64,000 nucleotides of DNA from Amaurobius ferox (taxonomy: Eukaryota; Arthropoda; Arachnida; Araneae; Amaurobiidae): contig OX578146.1 in assembly GCA_951213105.1 (NCBI GenBank), forward strand, positions 111,383,195 through 111,447,194. Direction: 5' to 3'. Below the pieces are notes generated by a model. The model did no database searches and had not been told where the DNA came from. It worked only from the letters and a program-made list of their open reading frames with translations. Shown here piece by piece: positions 22,473-33,539 of the stretch; position 1 is the first letter of the stretch; each line of letters begins with the position of its first letter. Position numbers and translations under genes: made by a program.

Positions 22473-24065
22473 TTATAAATAATAGTGCATGAAAATAATT
22501 TATATGTAGTTAAATTTTGAGATATTCCCTTTACTTATGGACTAAAACTGACTATTTTTATACATCCTTTACTACTTGCAACACATTTATCATCTTAATG
22601 AATGAAGATTTGCTTCAAAGTCATAAAAACAAAGAACCGCTATTCTTTAAAGTTATCGAAAAAGTAAAGTACTAGAAACAACTAAACCCCATTAAACCAG
22701 AAAACAAGCTACTGATGCCAAAACTTGCTGCAAAGTTTATCGATAACCATGATAGCAGACGAAAAATTCAATCTTCGGCGTGTCACATTTTTCAATCCTA
22801 TATCTGGGCTATTTTTCGAAGCCTTTGATGTTCTCCGCTTCCGAAATATCTCGGAAAAGAAGGAAGAAAGAAAATTCCGATATCGTGACGTAACATACTA
22901 CATACGTGACGTCACTGTAGTAGTCCAATCGATCAATAGCGGCGCTTGTACGTGGGATTTTATGGAAAAGCGCGATAAAATGTTGGGTATAAAATCATTC
23001 AACTGGTAAGTGTAATTACTCTAAAACGTTGAAGAGGATAAAAATTGGAGATTTTGAATTGTTTCCAAAACAATATTAATTTCCGTTGGGTAAAGCGAGT
23101 AAAAAGTGATAGAAAAAAGAATTATTGAATGTTATATGATTAAATTGTTATTATTCATATCTTGTGTTATATAGAGTATTGGTGTGAAAAATGTTTTCAG
23201 TGAATTTTATTATCTTGAGCATGATTAGTGAATTTTGCTAACGACGTCAATATTCATCATAAATAAAACAGAACTCAGATTTCAGAAAAATTTCATAATC
23301 TGATAAGATTTGATTTATATTTAACGTGAAAAGATGTTTTACAAAAGATTATTTAATAATTACAAAACGAAAATATAAAATGTCCTTTATAATTTTTATA
23401 CATTCATTAGTTAATATATTATAAGAAACAATATACATGGATTTCCGTTAATATTAATTTCCATAATTATTACACAATATATTCAAAAAACGTGAAGTAA
23501 ATTGTTCAACTGTAAATGGTGCATTTTAAAAAACACAAAACAGGAGGCAAATAATTTTGACCTAAACTTAAATCCTTTTGCTATCAAAATGTTTTTAAAA
23601 ACTAACACCAATATATTCTATAAATTGAACCAATGATAACATTAAAATTAAATACGTTATTGGTAAAAGCAAAATTTTAAGGAAGAACTATAGATCAAGA
23701 ACATAAGTTTAAAAATTCACTTTAATCGGCTGAGTAGATTTTAAGAGCTATCAGAATAGAAAAAATATATATTTTGCCAGTTTTTATGTTGAAATTACAC
23801 TTTTAATATTTTCCGTAAATATTCTTTAAAATATTATTTCATTCTTCACGTTACTAACGCTTATGATTACAATACAGTTGACTGCTCTACATTAATATGT
23901 TACATAAATATGTTATTTATATATTTTATTGAAATTAAATATGCGTACAGCTCATACACAGATAATGAAATTATTACAAAATCAAAGCCGCAGGACCCAT
24001 CAATGGTTAGCAATTGCACATTTAATTTTCAAATCCTAAACTGGTTAACCCAGATCTGCTACATT
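22473..24065. other. AT-rich DNA with a promoter-like patch
   Basis: No gene recognised except the patch at 22740-23011, described separately. The rest is AT-rich and featureless to me. Confidence 0.3.
22740..23011 (+). promoter_or_regulatory. Candidate promoter with CRE, CCAAT and TATA-like sites
   Basis: This patch is richer in GC than its surroundings. It contains TGACGTAA (22886), the palindrome TGACGTCA (22907-22914), CCAAT (22925) and TATAAAA (22988), with a splice-donor-like GTAAGT at 23006. A 95-codon frame (22725-23009) ends at that donor-like site, so a short exon is possible but has no recognisable domain. This is inference from motifs only. Confidence 0.2.
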
Positions 24066-24692
24066 TCAGTGTGCCCGAATCTGGCGGCTTAGCATGTTCC
24101 ATACATGCTCTATTGGCAAAAGGTCTGGTGACCTTGCGGGCCAAAGAACAGTACCAAGGGCACGGAGACAGTCTACAGATATACGAGCCGTACGTGGCGT
24201 GGCATTATCTTGTTGGAAAATGGTCCCAGAATGACGTGCCATGAAGGGTACCGCAAACAGCTGCAGGATTTCATCAACATATCGAGCTATTAAAGTTGTA
24301 GGCAGGATGACTAGGGGCGACCTGCTGTTATAAGAGATAGCACCCCACACCATCAGGGCGCGGTAGCCCATTGGTTAGCGCGCTGGAGTTGCACTCGGTA
24401 GGCCCGGGTTCGATTCCAGCCACTGCCAAAACTGCCGCCGTGTTCATGCGGAGTACGATCACGTTAAACATGTGGGTCCGAAAGTCCTTCCGAGAGGTTG
24501 GTGGTAGGGGAAGGAGGGTACGGTCCCTGTGGATGCTTTCCCCACTGGGTTCCGGTCTAAATTGGATGGCACTTCCCGACCGTCCAAACAGTTACCTTAC
24601 ACCTTTCTGGTAGGTCGGACGGTCTGGGTTTCAACAACAACCACCCCACACCATCACAGCAGGGGTAATGGCTGTATGCCTGTCGAATGCTC
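24066..24692 (-). pseudogene. Tc1-like transposase fragment split by a SINE
   Basis: On the minus strand, the piece 24692-24642 reads DRHTAITPAVMVWG and resumes after the SINE at 24355 with VWGAISYNSRSPLVI. It continues to the second catalytic block (FQQDNATPRTARI, about 24230-24190) and the third (WPARSPDLLPIEHVWN, about 24140-24095), ending ...SRQIRAH at 24066. The catalytic D and E residues of the second and third blocks are kept, but the N-terminus and the C-terminal end are absent. It is a broken copy of a Tc1-type DDE transposase. Confidence 0.9.
24356..24641 (+). mobile_element. tRNA-headed SINE with B box
   Basis: Starts GGGCGCGGTAGCCCATTGG (A-box region) and keeps a canonical B box, GGTTCGATTCC (about 24407-24417). 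The common SINE body and a (CAA)n tail ending near 24640 follow. It is flanked by the exact 15-bp duplication CACCCCACACCATCA at 24341-24355 and 24642-24656. It has inserted into the MVWG codons of the Tc1-like transposase. The tRNA identity of the head cannot be fixed from sequence alone. Confidence 0.95.
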
Positions 24693-24766
24693 AGACCGTC
24701 CGACTCATCCTAGGATATGAGTTTCAATTTGGACGGACGGACGGCTGTGTGCCTGTTGTTGTTGAG
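24690..24766 (-). mobile_element. SINE 3' end fragment, rearranged
   Basis: Contains 'cagaccgtccgac' (24691) and 'tgttgttgttgagac' (24757), both parts of the SINE 3' end on the minus strand, but in a broken order with 'ttggacggacggacgg' between. It separates two Tc1 pieces of opposite orientation. Confidence 0.5.
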
Positions 24767-24950
24767 ACTCTGGGACATCATGGGTTGTCGATTAAGAGAA
24801 CTCTCAATTCCAGCAAACCATGTTCAGTTACAAGCCCAATTGCATGCTGTGTGGAATACCATCCCTCAGCCCACCATTAACCATCTCATTGACGGGATGC
24901 CTCGTCGTATTCAACCCTTCATAGCCGTCGCGGTGGGCCTATTCTATATT
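24766..24950 (+). pseudogene. C-terminal Tc1-like transposase fragment
   Basis: The plus strand reads WDIMGCRLREL, then IPANHVQLQAQLHAVWNTIP (with PQPTINHLIDGMPRRI following), typical of the C-terminal end of Tc1-type transposases. It starts exactly where the opposite-strand copy stops resembling the family, but it is a separate copy because both cover the HVW/WDIM region and they face opposite ways. The following 'caataaagttccatgc' may be the element's 3' flank. Confidence 0.85.
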
Positions 24951-24989
24951 TATCTAATGTCAATAAAGTTCCATGCTTTCATTTTCCAG

Positions 24990-25920
24990 GTATGATTTTT
25001 TGATCATTTGCACATGTTCATGTTGCAATTATATTCTGCAAATTTCAAAAGGATACATCAATTTATTCATGGTGTTGGGATTTCAGAGTATTTGTTTGGA
25101 TATCTAAGTTAAATTTACCTCCAAATTAAGCCTAGTATTGGTCATTTCCTTTTTCGATATGATGGTCATATTTTAACTTTTTGGCTGTTTAATTGTTTTA
25201 ATGTTTTGTCATTAATTACTTAGATAAATAGATTAATAACTAATACATATATTACTCACAAACAACACATGCATAATTTACACACATACACAGACAGAAT
25301 ATGTTCAGGAGGCAGGAAACAGGTGCTCTTGAATCAACACTGCGAATCCGAAATTTTTTAGGAAATCAATAATGGTATGCAATATCATAAGAAAATAAAA
25401 ATGTGGATATAATCAGATAACAAAAGCGCGTCATAAACAAGTTAAAAACCTGAGTAAAAATAAAAGCAAAAATACTATTTGAACATAAAAATATAATTTC
25501 TGTTTTCGAGTAGAAATTTCATAAAATGGGCCAGATATATGAAGTTCTAATATGAATAATTTAAGAACTCAAACAGAAAAATTTATGGTGTAACATTCTG
25601 CATTATTAATTCTTAATTTATTTCGAACATCATGACATTGACTGAAAGTTTTCTTTTAAGATACAACTTTTATACTGAAAATCTTGGACTTTAAAAACAT
25701 TAAAGACGAAACAACTATAAAGTCTACGTATATAAAGTTGAATCGCACGAAAGAAACCTATAACTCGATTTAGATAACGACAAAGTACGCATTACGGGTG
25801 ATCATTAAATGAATGTCATCTTTTGTAGTTGACGAGGTAGGATAGTTGACATTTTGGAGCTAACACTGAAAAGACAGTAAGTGAATCCCTGTGGCGCACA
25901 GCAGGTTGTAGGGAATGTTA
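24990..25920. other. AT-rich unassigned DNA
   Basis: No gene or repeat family recognised. Confidence 0.25.
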
Positions 25921-25939
25921 ATTTTTCATTAGCGTTTCT

Positions 25940-26085
25940 TCTGACGTCAATGCTATAAAAATAAATAATGGGATGTTGTAATGGGGGAGTTCATGCAGCG
26001 TATCGCTTCGAATTGTTTAGTGATGTATCGATATTGTATCAAAGTTGCTGCTCATTGTATCGATATGATATTCTATCGACGTCAT
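25940..26085 (+). promoter_or_regulatory. Candidate promoter with CRE, TATA and two DRE sites
   Basis: TGACGTCA at 25942-25949 is followed by TATAAAA at 25954-25960. Downstream are two exact TATCGATA octamers (26026-26033 and 26058-26065) and a TATCGAC run into GACGTCATC at 26074. TATCGATA is the DREF-binding element of fly promoters. A frame starting at 25981 runs 59 codons and then enters a CA repeat, so no gene can be named. Confidence 0.25.
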
Positions 26086-26157
26086 CAGTATTCTGATCTG
26101 GAGAATTTAATATTTTCTTACGATTTTCGATTACAGTCGGAACAAATTACACTTGGC

Positions 26158-26430
26158 CACACGCACACACACAAGCACAAGCATACTCACACACACAAAA
26201 ACACATACACAAACACACACACAAACATACATACACACATAAACACCTATACAAACACACACACATAAACACACATACAAACACACACACATAAACACAC
26301 ATACAAGCATACACACAAACACACACACAAACACACATAAACACAAAATACACTCGCACATAAACACACATATACACAAACACAAAATACACTCACACAT
26401 AGACATACATACACACACGCAAGATCTAAT
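26158..26430. repeat. CA-rich variant minisatellite
   Basis: About 270 bp of ACAC runs broken by AAACAC, ATACA and ATAAACAC phrases, with longer repeated phrases such as 'cacacataaacacacatac'. Cysteine- and valine-rich frames over it are not genes. Confidence 0.95.
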
Positions 26431-26868
26431 CATGTACACATATATCTAATTAAATATCATAATAAATATCACTCTCCAAATTTTTACTGTATTATTTTAT
26501 TGAAGCATTCCATTTTTAATTTTAAAAATGTTAATGGTTTATTGAATAGTGCCAATTGAGGAATTACAATTTGAAAGAAATTTAACTACAACCTGTCACT
26601 AGGAAGAACCCTAATTTATTATACTGAAATTTCGAAATTTCTTTATTTAGATAATAATTCAGTTACTAAGATGATTATTGTGTATGTAAAAATGCAAATT
26701 TTGAAGTAGATTAATCAAACCTTAAATAACTGGTGAGTTAAACCTCGTTAATAACATCTTATTAAAAGATGAATCTAATTTGGTGCTAAATTTATAATAC
26801 TTAAGTATATTAACCATTCTATTATATTAAAATCAATTAACTTAGATCTAGATATAAACATTAATAAA
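26431..26868. other. AT-rich unassigned DNA
   Basis: No gene recognised. Confidence 0.25.
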
Positions 26869-28280
26869 TTAGCAGCATACCCGTTCTTCGTACGGAGTAT
26901 ATAATATAAAGAAACTTATAATTCGCAATCATGTGCAAATTCTGTTAAAATATTAAATTTATTGCTCCTAAAGAGAAGTTTAAGAATATCTGTTCTCACT
27001 ATACAAAATTATCTTCACGGGCATATCTGAAGAATAAAACATCCTAGCCCCTTTTCTAAGCAAATTTACCAAAAAAGAGGAATTGAATCAATATATGCAA
27101 CTCCGTACTACTTATATTGTCGCAGATTAAAAAATATGCCAGTGTGTTAGTAGAAGATTACCCGTATTACAATATGAGTCTGAAAAATCTTTACCACAAT
27201 AAAAGAGATGACGTAATAAATTGAAAATATTAATAATCCCCGTACTCTTTATACCAGAAGGTCGTAATTGATTCCAATATATGCCAATATATATCAACAC
27301 ATATGCCAATATACCTGTACTACTTATATTCTTGTAGATTGGAAGATATGCCCGTGTTTTTGTAGAAGATTACTCGTACAACGTACAATATATGAGTTTA
27401 AACAATTTTTGTCATAATAAAACAATTGTATAATAACTTAAAAATATCAATAATCCCTGAATCAATAATCCCCGAAAATATCAATAATAATAACGCTTAA
27501 ACCTGAAGACCATAATTGATATTATACAGTTAATGCTATAAGCAAAATCAAATCGTTCTTTTCTAAAATAAATTTTTATATCCATTTATTTATTATTCAA
27601 ATCGAAATAATAATAATTAAAATAAATATACAGATTTAATTTAATTGCGTTTCTGAGCAACATGATATAAGATAGAATCTTCCTCATAAACTGCGAAATT
27701 AAATAACCATTTTGATTTCTTTATATTTTTCATTGTTCAGTAAAAGCTTGTGAAAAATAAACCATGGAGATAGATTTCCCATTTAAATCATGTTTCAAAC
27801 AATTCATGTTTTCAGAAAGTGACTAATTAGCCGAAAAAATCTCCCATCAAACTCAGAGATAAAGTTTTAATTCACTTTCAAACGCTTTTCCAGCTTTTCG
27901 TTTGGATGAACCACGGAGTTAGAGAGTAAGTAGAACTCCCAGGAAAAAGTTTCGTTTTTCATTAATATCTCGACAACCTCTGGTCTTAGATACTCGAAAC
28001 TTGAGCTAATTTTATGTGGGGCTATTTCAAGGCTATCCACTAAATTTCATCAAATCCAATTCAGTCGTTTTCCCGTGATGATGAGACAAACGAAAATTTC
28101 GTTTTTTACTAATATCTCGAGAACCACTGATCGTAGAAACTCCATAGACTAAATTTTAAGTGGGACTATTTCCAGGCTACCCACAATATTTCATCAAATT
28201 CGGTTCAGTCGTTCTCCCGTGATGACGGGACAAACAGACAGGCAGACGGACCGACAGTTTTTCAATTTTATTTATATTGA
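26869..28280 (-). mobile_element. Non-autonomous Helitron, copy 1
   Basis: Read on the minus strand, it begins A|TCAATATAAATAAAATTG at 28280 and ends in a small hairpin region (actccgtacgaagaacggg) followed by GCTGCTAA|T at 26869. This fits Helitron rules: TC start, 3' hairpin, CTRR end, insertion between A and T. Near the 5' end lie a GACA/CTGT tract and repeated 'atcacgggagaacg' blocks. Length is about 1.4 kb with no Rep/helicase coding, so it depends on another element. The copy at 48467-49897 matches it along its length. Confidence 0.85.
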
Positions 28281-28963
28281 TTAGCGCATAAATTAGAAGC
28301 ATTAGAAGCATTTATATGTTGAAATATACGATATTAAAAATAATAAGTATTATCAGTAATATTACATTTTCGGCTTGAAAATCCATTTATTTCAGCAGAC
28401 GATTTTCTAAGAAATACAGATGTTTCTAACTAAAAGAAATATTTTTTTTTTTGCGGTTTTAGGTATTTTTATAATCCTATTTGTGTTGTATTTTCCTCAC
28501 TTTGTATAATTAGCATAGTTGCGAATACAAAGGAAGAATAATTTTGGTTCAAAAGAGGCTAGATGAATATTTCGTGGTGTTATCTGTATTATTTACGTAG
28601 CGGGATGGACTTAGCATCTGGATAACGTCGGCTAATTCGTTCTAGTTTTAAATGAGCGATTCCATTAAATGTGAGCGTCCTAAATGGACGCGTCCATTGG
28701 CAAAAGAGAAACAATATAAGTCATGTGCTGCCTATATTAGATTAAAAAATTTCGTAATTAACAAAACATTATTTTCTTTATAGACTCAAATCCCGTCTTC
28801 TTTCTGTCTTTGGATACATTAATTTGCGTTTTATCCTGCAAAGAAACCCATAAAACTATTTGCATCTTTGAAATTTCATCACATTCATATATTTAAAGTA
28901 ATATATATTTTTTTTATTTGGCAGTTTTTAGCATTTTAAGATGAAGTCAGAAAAACATTTTAA
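28281..28963. other. AT-rich unassigned DNA
   Basis: No gene. At about 28715-28750 the phrase 'ataagtcatgtgctgcctatattagat' resembles the terminal part of family A, possibly a small fragment. Confidence 0.3.
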
Positions 28964-30276
28964 CAAGAAAGATCGATCATGCTTAAAGCATTGATTATGA
29001 AACACTTTCCAACTTCAATTCAATTTTATTTAAACATCTCTAAAATGCAATACATTCCTAAGTAATATTTTAAAACTTATCACAATACTAGATTAATTTA
29101 TTATATTTGAAAACTTAAACCTTCATCGAAAAAAATTAATTTCATTCAAATGACGACATTGAAATATAAATTGCCTGGTTTAAATACCTCTGAAATGCTA
29201 TACATTCCTCGGTAATATTTTTTAAATCATCATAATACTACAATAATTTATTATATTTGAAAACTTCATCGAAAACAACTGACATTCATTCAAATGACGT
29301 CATAAAAAAAATAACACGCCTGGCTCTCTCTATAAAAGCAGCATTTCATTCCTAACATTTTCCCAATCATTTCATTCATCACAGTACTAAAATAATTTAT
29401 TTTATTTAAAAACCTAAGAGCATGGAGCTACAAGTTTTTAAACCCTATGCTTAAAACTTCATCGAAAAAAATCGTCCTTCACTCTGCAAAATCAATGAAT
29501 ATTTCATTCATGTCAGCTATGGGGACTCCATGAGCTAAATACTTTTGCGTTAAAAAAATACAGCAATTCTTATACAACTCATCCTACATATTTTGTTGTT
29601 TACATTTTACATAAGTGAAAAATAGGCTTCGTTGTAGAAATAATCAAATTTGGATGATCATTTAAACTTAAATTTATTGTCATTGCGTTGTTTCAGTATG
29701 TAGATGCACAGAATTTAAGCGATTAAATAAAGCGGTTTTAGGACGAATACAACACTCAATATGAATTAAAAAGAACTTTAAAAATCACGATTTTGAGAAA
29801 AGATGGATACCATATATTATGTTGAAGTGGGTCACGTGATCTTTTCATATCATAGTCACGTGATCGCTTCATATAAGAGGTGTAATTATTATTTTAATTT
29901 TTATATAAAAAACTACTGAATATATGTCGCTGAATTTTTTTTATATATATTATGGAATAATTTGAATATTACCTAAAATTTTCGAAGCAATTTGTGAATT
30001 TTAAATCCGCTTAAAAAATGTTTGAAAAATTTGGTCCCATAGGGTTCAATGTATTTCATTTTTTCAACCCGGGTTCAATCCAAAACTAATTGGGTGATAT
30101 TATTCATTTATATTCCCATAGGTCCTACAGATCGTCTGAACAGCATACTAAAATTTCATTTTGATTAAATTATTTTTACGGCAGTTATCGTGCTAACGGA
30201 CAGACAGACAGACAGGCAGACAGACAGACAGAATGAACAAAGTCATAAGCACCTTTCAACTTTGTTGTAAAGTGTT
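28964..30276 (-). mobile_element. Family B repeat, copy 2
   Basis: Begins 'caagaaagatcgatcatgc' at 28964 and ends in the hairpin 'caactttgttgtaaagtgtt' at 30276, in reverse orientation to copy 1. It includes the block 'caacccgggttcaatcc' (30065) and a GACA tract (30203-30232). It is the longest of the four copies and may be nearest the family's full length. No coding capacity. Confidence 0.9.
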
Positions 30277-30829
30277 AAAAACTTAAACTTGTGAAAACGA
30301 TAATTCTAAAAAAATAAATATTTTGAGGACAATATATTTTAGTGTAATGGGAGTGATTGTGTCCGTTTTTCAATAACTACATATACAACAAACATTTACT
30401 TAATATGTAAATAAAGTGCAATAGAGTAAACCTCAATAATAAAATTACAAATACTTTCATGTTCCCATATATGTATGAAGTATGAACAACGTCTAAATTG
30501 GTGTTTGAATGATATGCTATCATTCATTGTATGTGGCATCTGATATTGAATTTCCTGCTCTTCCTTTAATATGGTAGACATATGAGACAGCTTGGTTCTG
30601 ATTGAAAGTGGCATGAGCATCAATCATCAATCCTACAATCCAACGATACGTATTGGATATTAGGGGAAAAAAAGATATAGAAATATTCGATTTTTTGCTG
30701 CTAATACTATTTCCAAAAATATCTGTGATAAGAAGTGCATTTGTGTAAAGTGTGGTGTGAAACTTTAATGTTAATACCGTTTTCTATTTTTACTTAGACA
30801 TTCTGAGTGGTATTTTGTTTGTGTTACCC
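30277..30829. other. Unassigned DNA
   Basis: A 75-codon minus-strand frame (30623-30396) has no recognisable domain. No other feature seen. Confidence 0.25.
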
Positions 30830-31235
30830 TGCGTTAAAATATCTGGAATGTTTAGCTCTATTAGATTTTCTTTTGTATTAATAATGCATGCATCTTTTTA
30901 CAATTTTATCTATTTGTGGCTCCATTAGACTTTCTCTTGCATTCATATTCCTTATTTCCGCTGTCATTTGTATACCAAACAGTATTAGAATAAAGGAATT
31001 AACCCTTTTATAAGTTTCTCCAATCGTGGCTTTATTAGACTTTATCTTGCATTCATATTAACATATTTTACTTCCATTTGTATCCTAAACAGTATTAGAA
31101 TAAAGGAATGCATCTTTATATAATTTTCTCCATTTGTGGCTCCATTAGATTTTCTCTTGCATTCATATTCCATATTTCTACTTCCATTTGTATCCTGAAC
31201 ACTAGAATATATGAATGCATCTTTTTTAATTTTCT
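30830..31235 (+). repeat. ~110-bp tandem repeat, about 3.5 units
   Basis: The phrase 'attagactttctcttgcattc' starts at 30924, 31034 and 31144, with a more diverged version near 30860. Each unit also carries 'catttgtatcctaaacagta' and 'gaataaaggaatgcatc'. Units differ at several positions, so the array is not recent. Confidence 0.85.
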
Positions 31236-31439
31236 CAATTTGTACGAGATGTATTGTGCCTCTAAATTCTCCGATACCATTGAAAATATCTTGATTCGTG
31301 TTAAAAGGTGTTCAAAGCGAGTAAATTATCAATATTCGAGATTCACATTTTCGACTCCATCACACTATTCGATATCATTAAAATATTTCTCGCAATATCT
31401 CGAGAACGACGCATGTTAGTGTCTTATAAATGTCACACA

Positions 31440-32360
31440 CATAAAAAAAATAGGCGGTGGCTTTCGTCCGGTAGAGAGACGAAATGATTTTGCGTGAATA
31501 GCATTTTGTAAAATAGAACACTAATATGAGACCAGAATATGTCCTCACATGTAGTAAGACAAGTTTATGTGTAGATTTATGGTGTCCTTAAAGGCGGACA
31601 AAGCAATAGTCTGGCTGACGTCGAATTTTATGAGAACTTGAACTTTTAGGTCAAAGGACAGTAAATTTAGGAGGCCATATAAGAGTTGAGCCGGACTGAA
31701 AGTACAGTCGTGCCATTGGGTGAGGGGTGGTCAATCAGTGCCATTGAAGAAGTAAGGCGGAACCCCCCCCCCCCCCCCCCCGAGTGGACCTCAAGTTTGG
31801 ATCCGAGAATCGGCAGTATAGTTGGAGTATAGCATCATTAATAGTATTAGTATTATCGGCAGTATAGGATGAGTATTTTGTAATAGATAGTAGTAGAACA
31901 TGAACAAGTAAGATGACTTAGAAGCAGTTATAGAAAGATTTGAGTATTAGAGAAATCATGACTTAGAGGCATCAGCATTCTGACTTAGCAACATGAACAA
32001 GTAAGATGACGACAAGTATCATCGTAAGATTAGCAGATTTCAAGTAGTGAGAGTATCATCATGACATGGAGAGAACAACTACAGACGAATTTGACCACGG
32101 TTCCCAACAAGGCCTAAAACTCAAGGTATGTGTCATCAACAATCCAACGGTTAATGAATATTTAGATATTGGTTCAAATAGTCTCACATGTCTCCATCCC
32201 AGTCTATATTAAGGGTGATATAATGTATTGGAAGTTAATAAGTAGTTATGTAAATTAATAAATGTTATTGTTAAGTTTAAATAGTCTAATCTTTTAATAA
32301 TGATTAATGTGAATTCCTTTACAGGACTCACACTTAAGTTAAAATAATTGGTGGGCTATT
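31440..32360 (+). mobile_element. Family E repeat, copy 1
   Basis: Shares with 39290-40590 the ordered blocks 'gagaccaga', 'ctcacat', 'agacaagtttatgtg', 'aaaggac/aaggtcag', 'gtaaatttaggaggcca', a poly-C tract (19 C, 31763-31781) followed by 'cgag', 'gagaatc', and an end block 'ttcctttacaggactcacac' (32316-32335). The end block is followed by 'aattggtgggc', reminiscent of the start of an LTR element's internal region. An LTR origin is possible. No genes remain. Confidence 0.6.
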
Positions 32361-33539
32361 GCTTAAACACAACGCACTTATAATCACTAAAATTAAAGAT
32401 AAACAATTAATAATAATATAATTTAAACTTATAAGTTAATGATAAATTTTATTTCGGTTGCCACAACTAATACTTTTAATTATAACCAATTTTTTTCGTT
32501 GTCATTATTTTTAAAGTATTTTATCAAAATCTCCTTTTACGACGTATTAAAATTACTGAGACATAGCGCGTTCGTGCATTACCATGCCCTTCATCAGTGA
32601 CAAATTGAAAACAAGTGGCGAACATGTGCTTAAATACAGCCTATAACCGCTAGACGAAATTTACATATTAATCATTTTACACTTCTTGATACGAGGCATT
32701 TAAAATATTATTTAATACAAAAAATATTATATGTTGTTATGTGTTATTTTTTATACAAAAAATAAATTAACAGGAAAAATGTACATCAATTAAATGCTAA
32801 CCAATAGAAATGTAGAAATGTTGTCAAAAACAAAATAAAGCATCTACTAAATATTTAGATAATCATATAAAGATTTAACACGTTATGATTCGAGAACGAG
32901 ACTCCAAGCATAACTAAGGATATGAACGGGTTCAAAATTGCAAATAGAATCACTGTGAATATAAATAAAAAGGGATTCATAAAGAAAGTAAAATATTACG
33001 GGGTGATTAAGGGTGATTAAGGGCTAATTTTTCAGACTCATTTGTTTCTTTTACAGGCTTTCTAAGCCCTACAAGTTACTCTCTAATTGTTTATAGCAAG
33101 ATAGCACTTTAGTTTTTGGCCCTTATTTTATATGAAAACTCTATAGACTGACTACACATCAAAATGTTCAATTATTTTACTAACTTGTATTGCGGTATAT
33201 AAATTAATCTTAAGCAATGTATCTGAAAAGATTTTACATTCAAGTTAATCTATAAATCTGCTTGGCGGCACATAAATACGTACTTGAATACGTATAAGTA
33301 TATTTCCATCTACTGTTCAATGTATCTTTCTGTTCAATCATTAAATATCTTTAAAATCCCCAAGTTCATTTCACTTCTAATTTTTTAAAACAAAACAAAA
33401 TATTTCGTGCTTGTGACCCAATATCTTACCAAGGAGTAATATAAGAATATCCGTTGCAATAATTGTGATATTTTAAATATTACAGCTTTCCCACCATTGG
33501 AAAACCCAGGTTAAAATGCTAAGATATAGAAATTCTAAC
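32361..33539. other. AT-rich unassigned DNA
   Basis: No gene. Contains the second hammerhead-like motif (see 32558-32603). Confidence 0.25.
32558..32603 (-). ncRNA. Hammerhead-like motif, diverged copy 2
   Basis: On the minus strand: GTCA-CTGATGA-A-GGGCAT-GGTA-ATGCAC-GAAC-GCGCTATG. It is collinear with the motif at 22274. Stem II is decayed (GGGCAT against ATGCAC) and the GAAA core is GAAC, so this copy should be inactive. Downstream blocks ('acgtc', 'aagga') also match, showing that both belong to one dispersed family. Confidence 0.35.

Noticed and set aside
24356..24430. A functional tRNA gene
   Set aside because: A and B boxes are present but no clean cloverleaf with a proper anticodon stem and acceptor stem could be formed, and it continues into the SINE.
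26131..26439. Cysteine/valine-rich frame resembling a cysteine-rich peptide
   Set aside because: It is a translation of the CA/TG-rich tract.
30203..30232. Short regularly spaced repeats suggesting a CRISPR array
   Set aside because: They are GACA/CTGT simple repeats inside family B, with no spacers, in an animal genome.
31763..31781. Poly-C tract as an assembly error
   Set aside because: A shorter C run is present at the same place in the second family E copy, so it belongs to the element, although its exact length may be uncertain.
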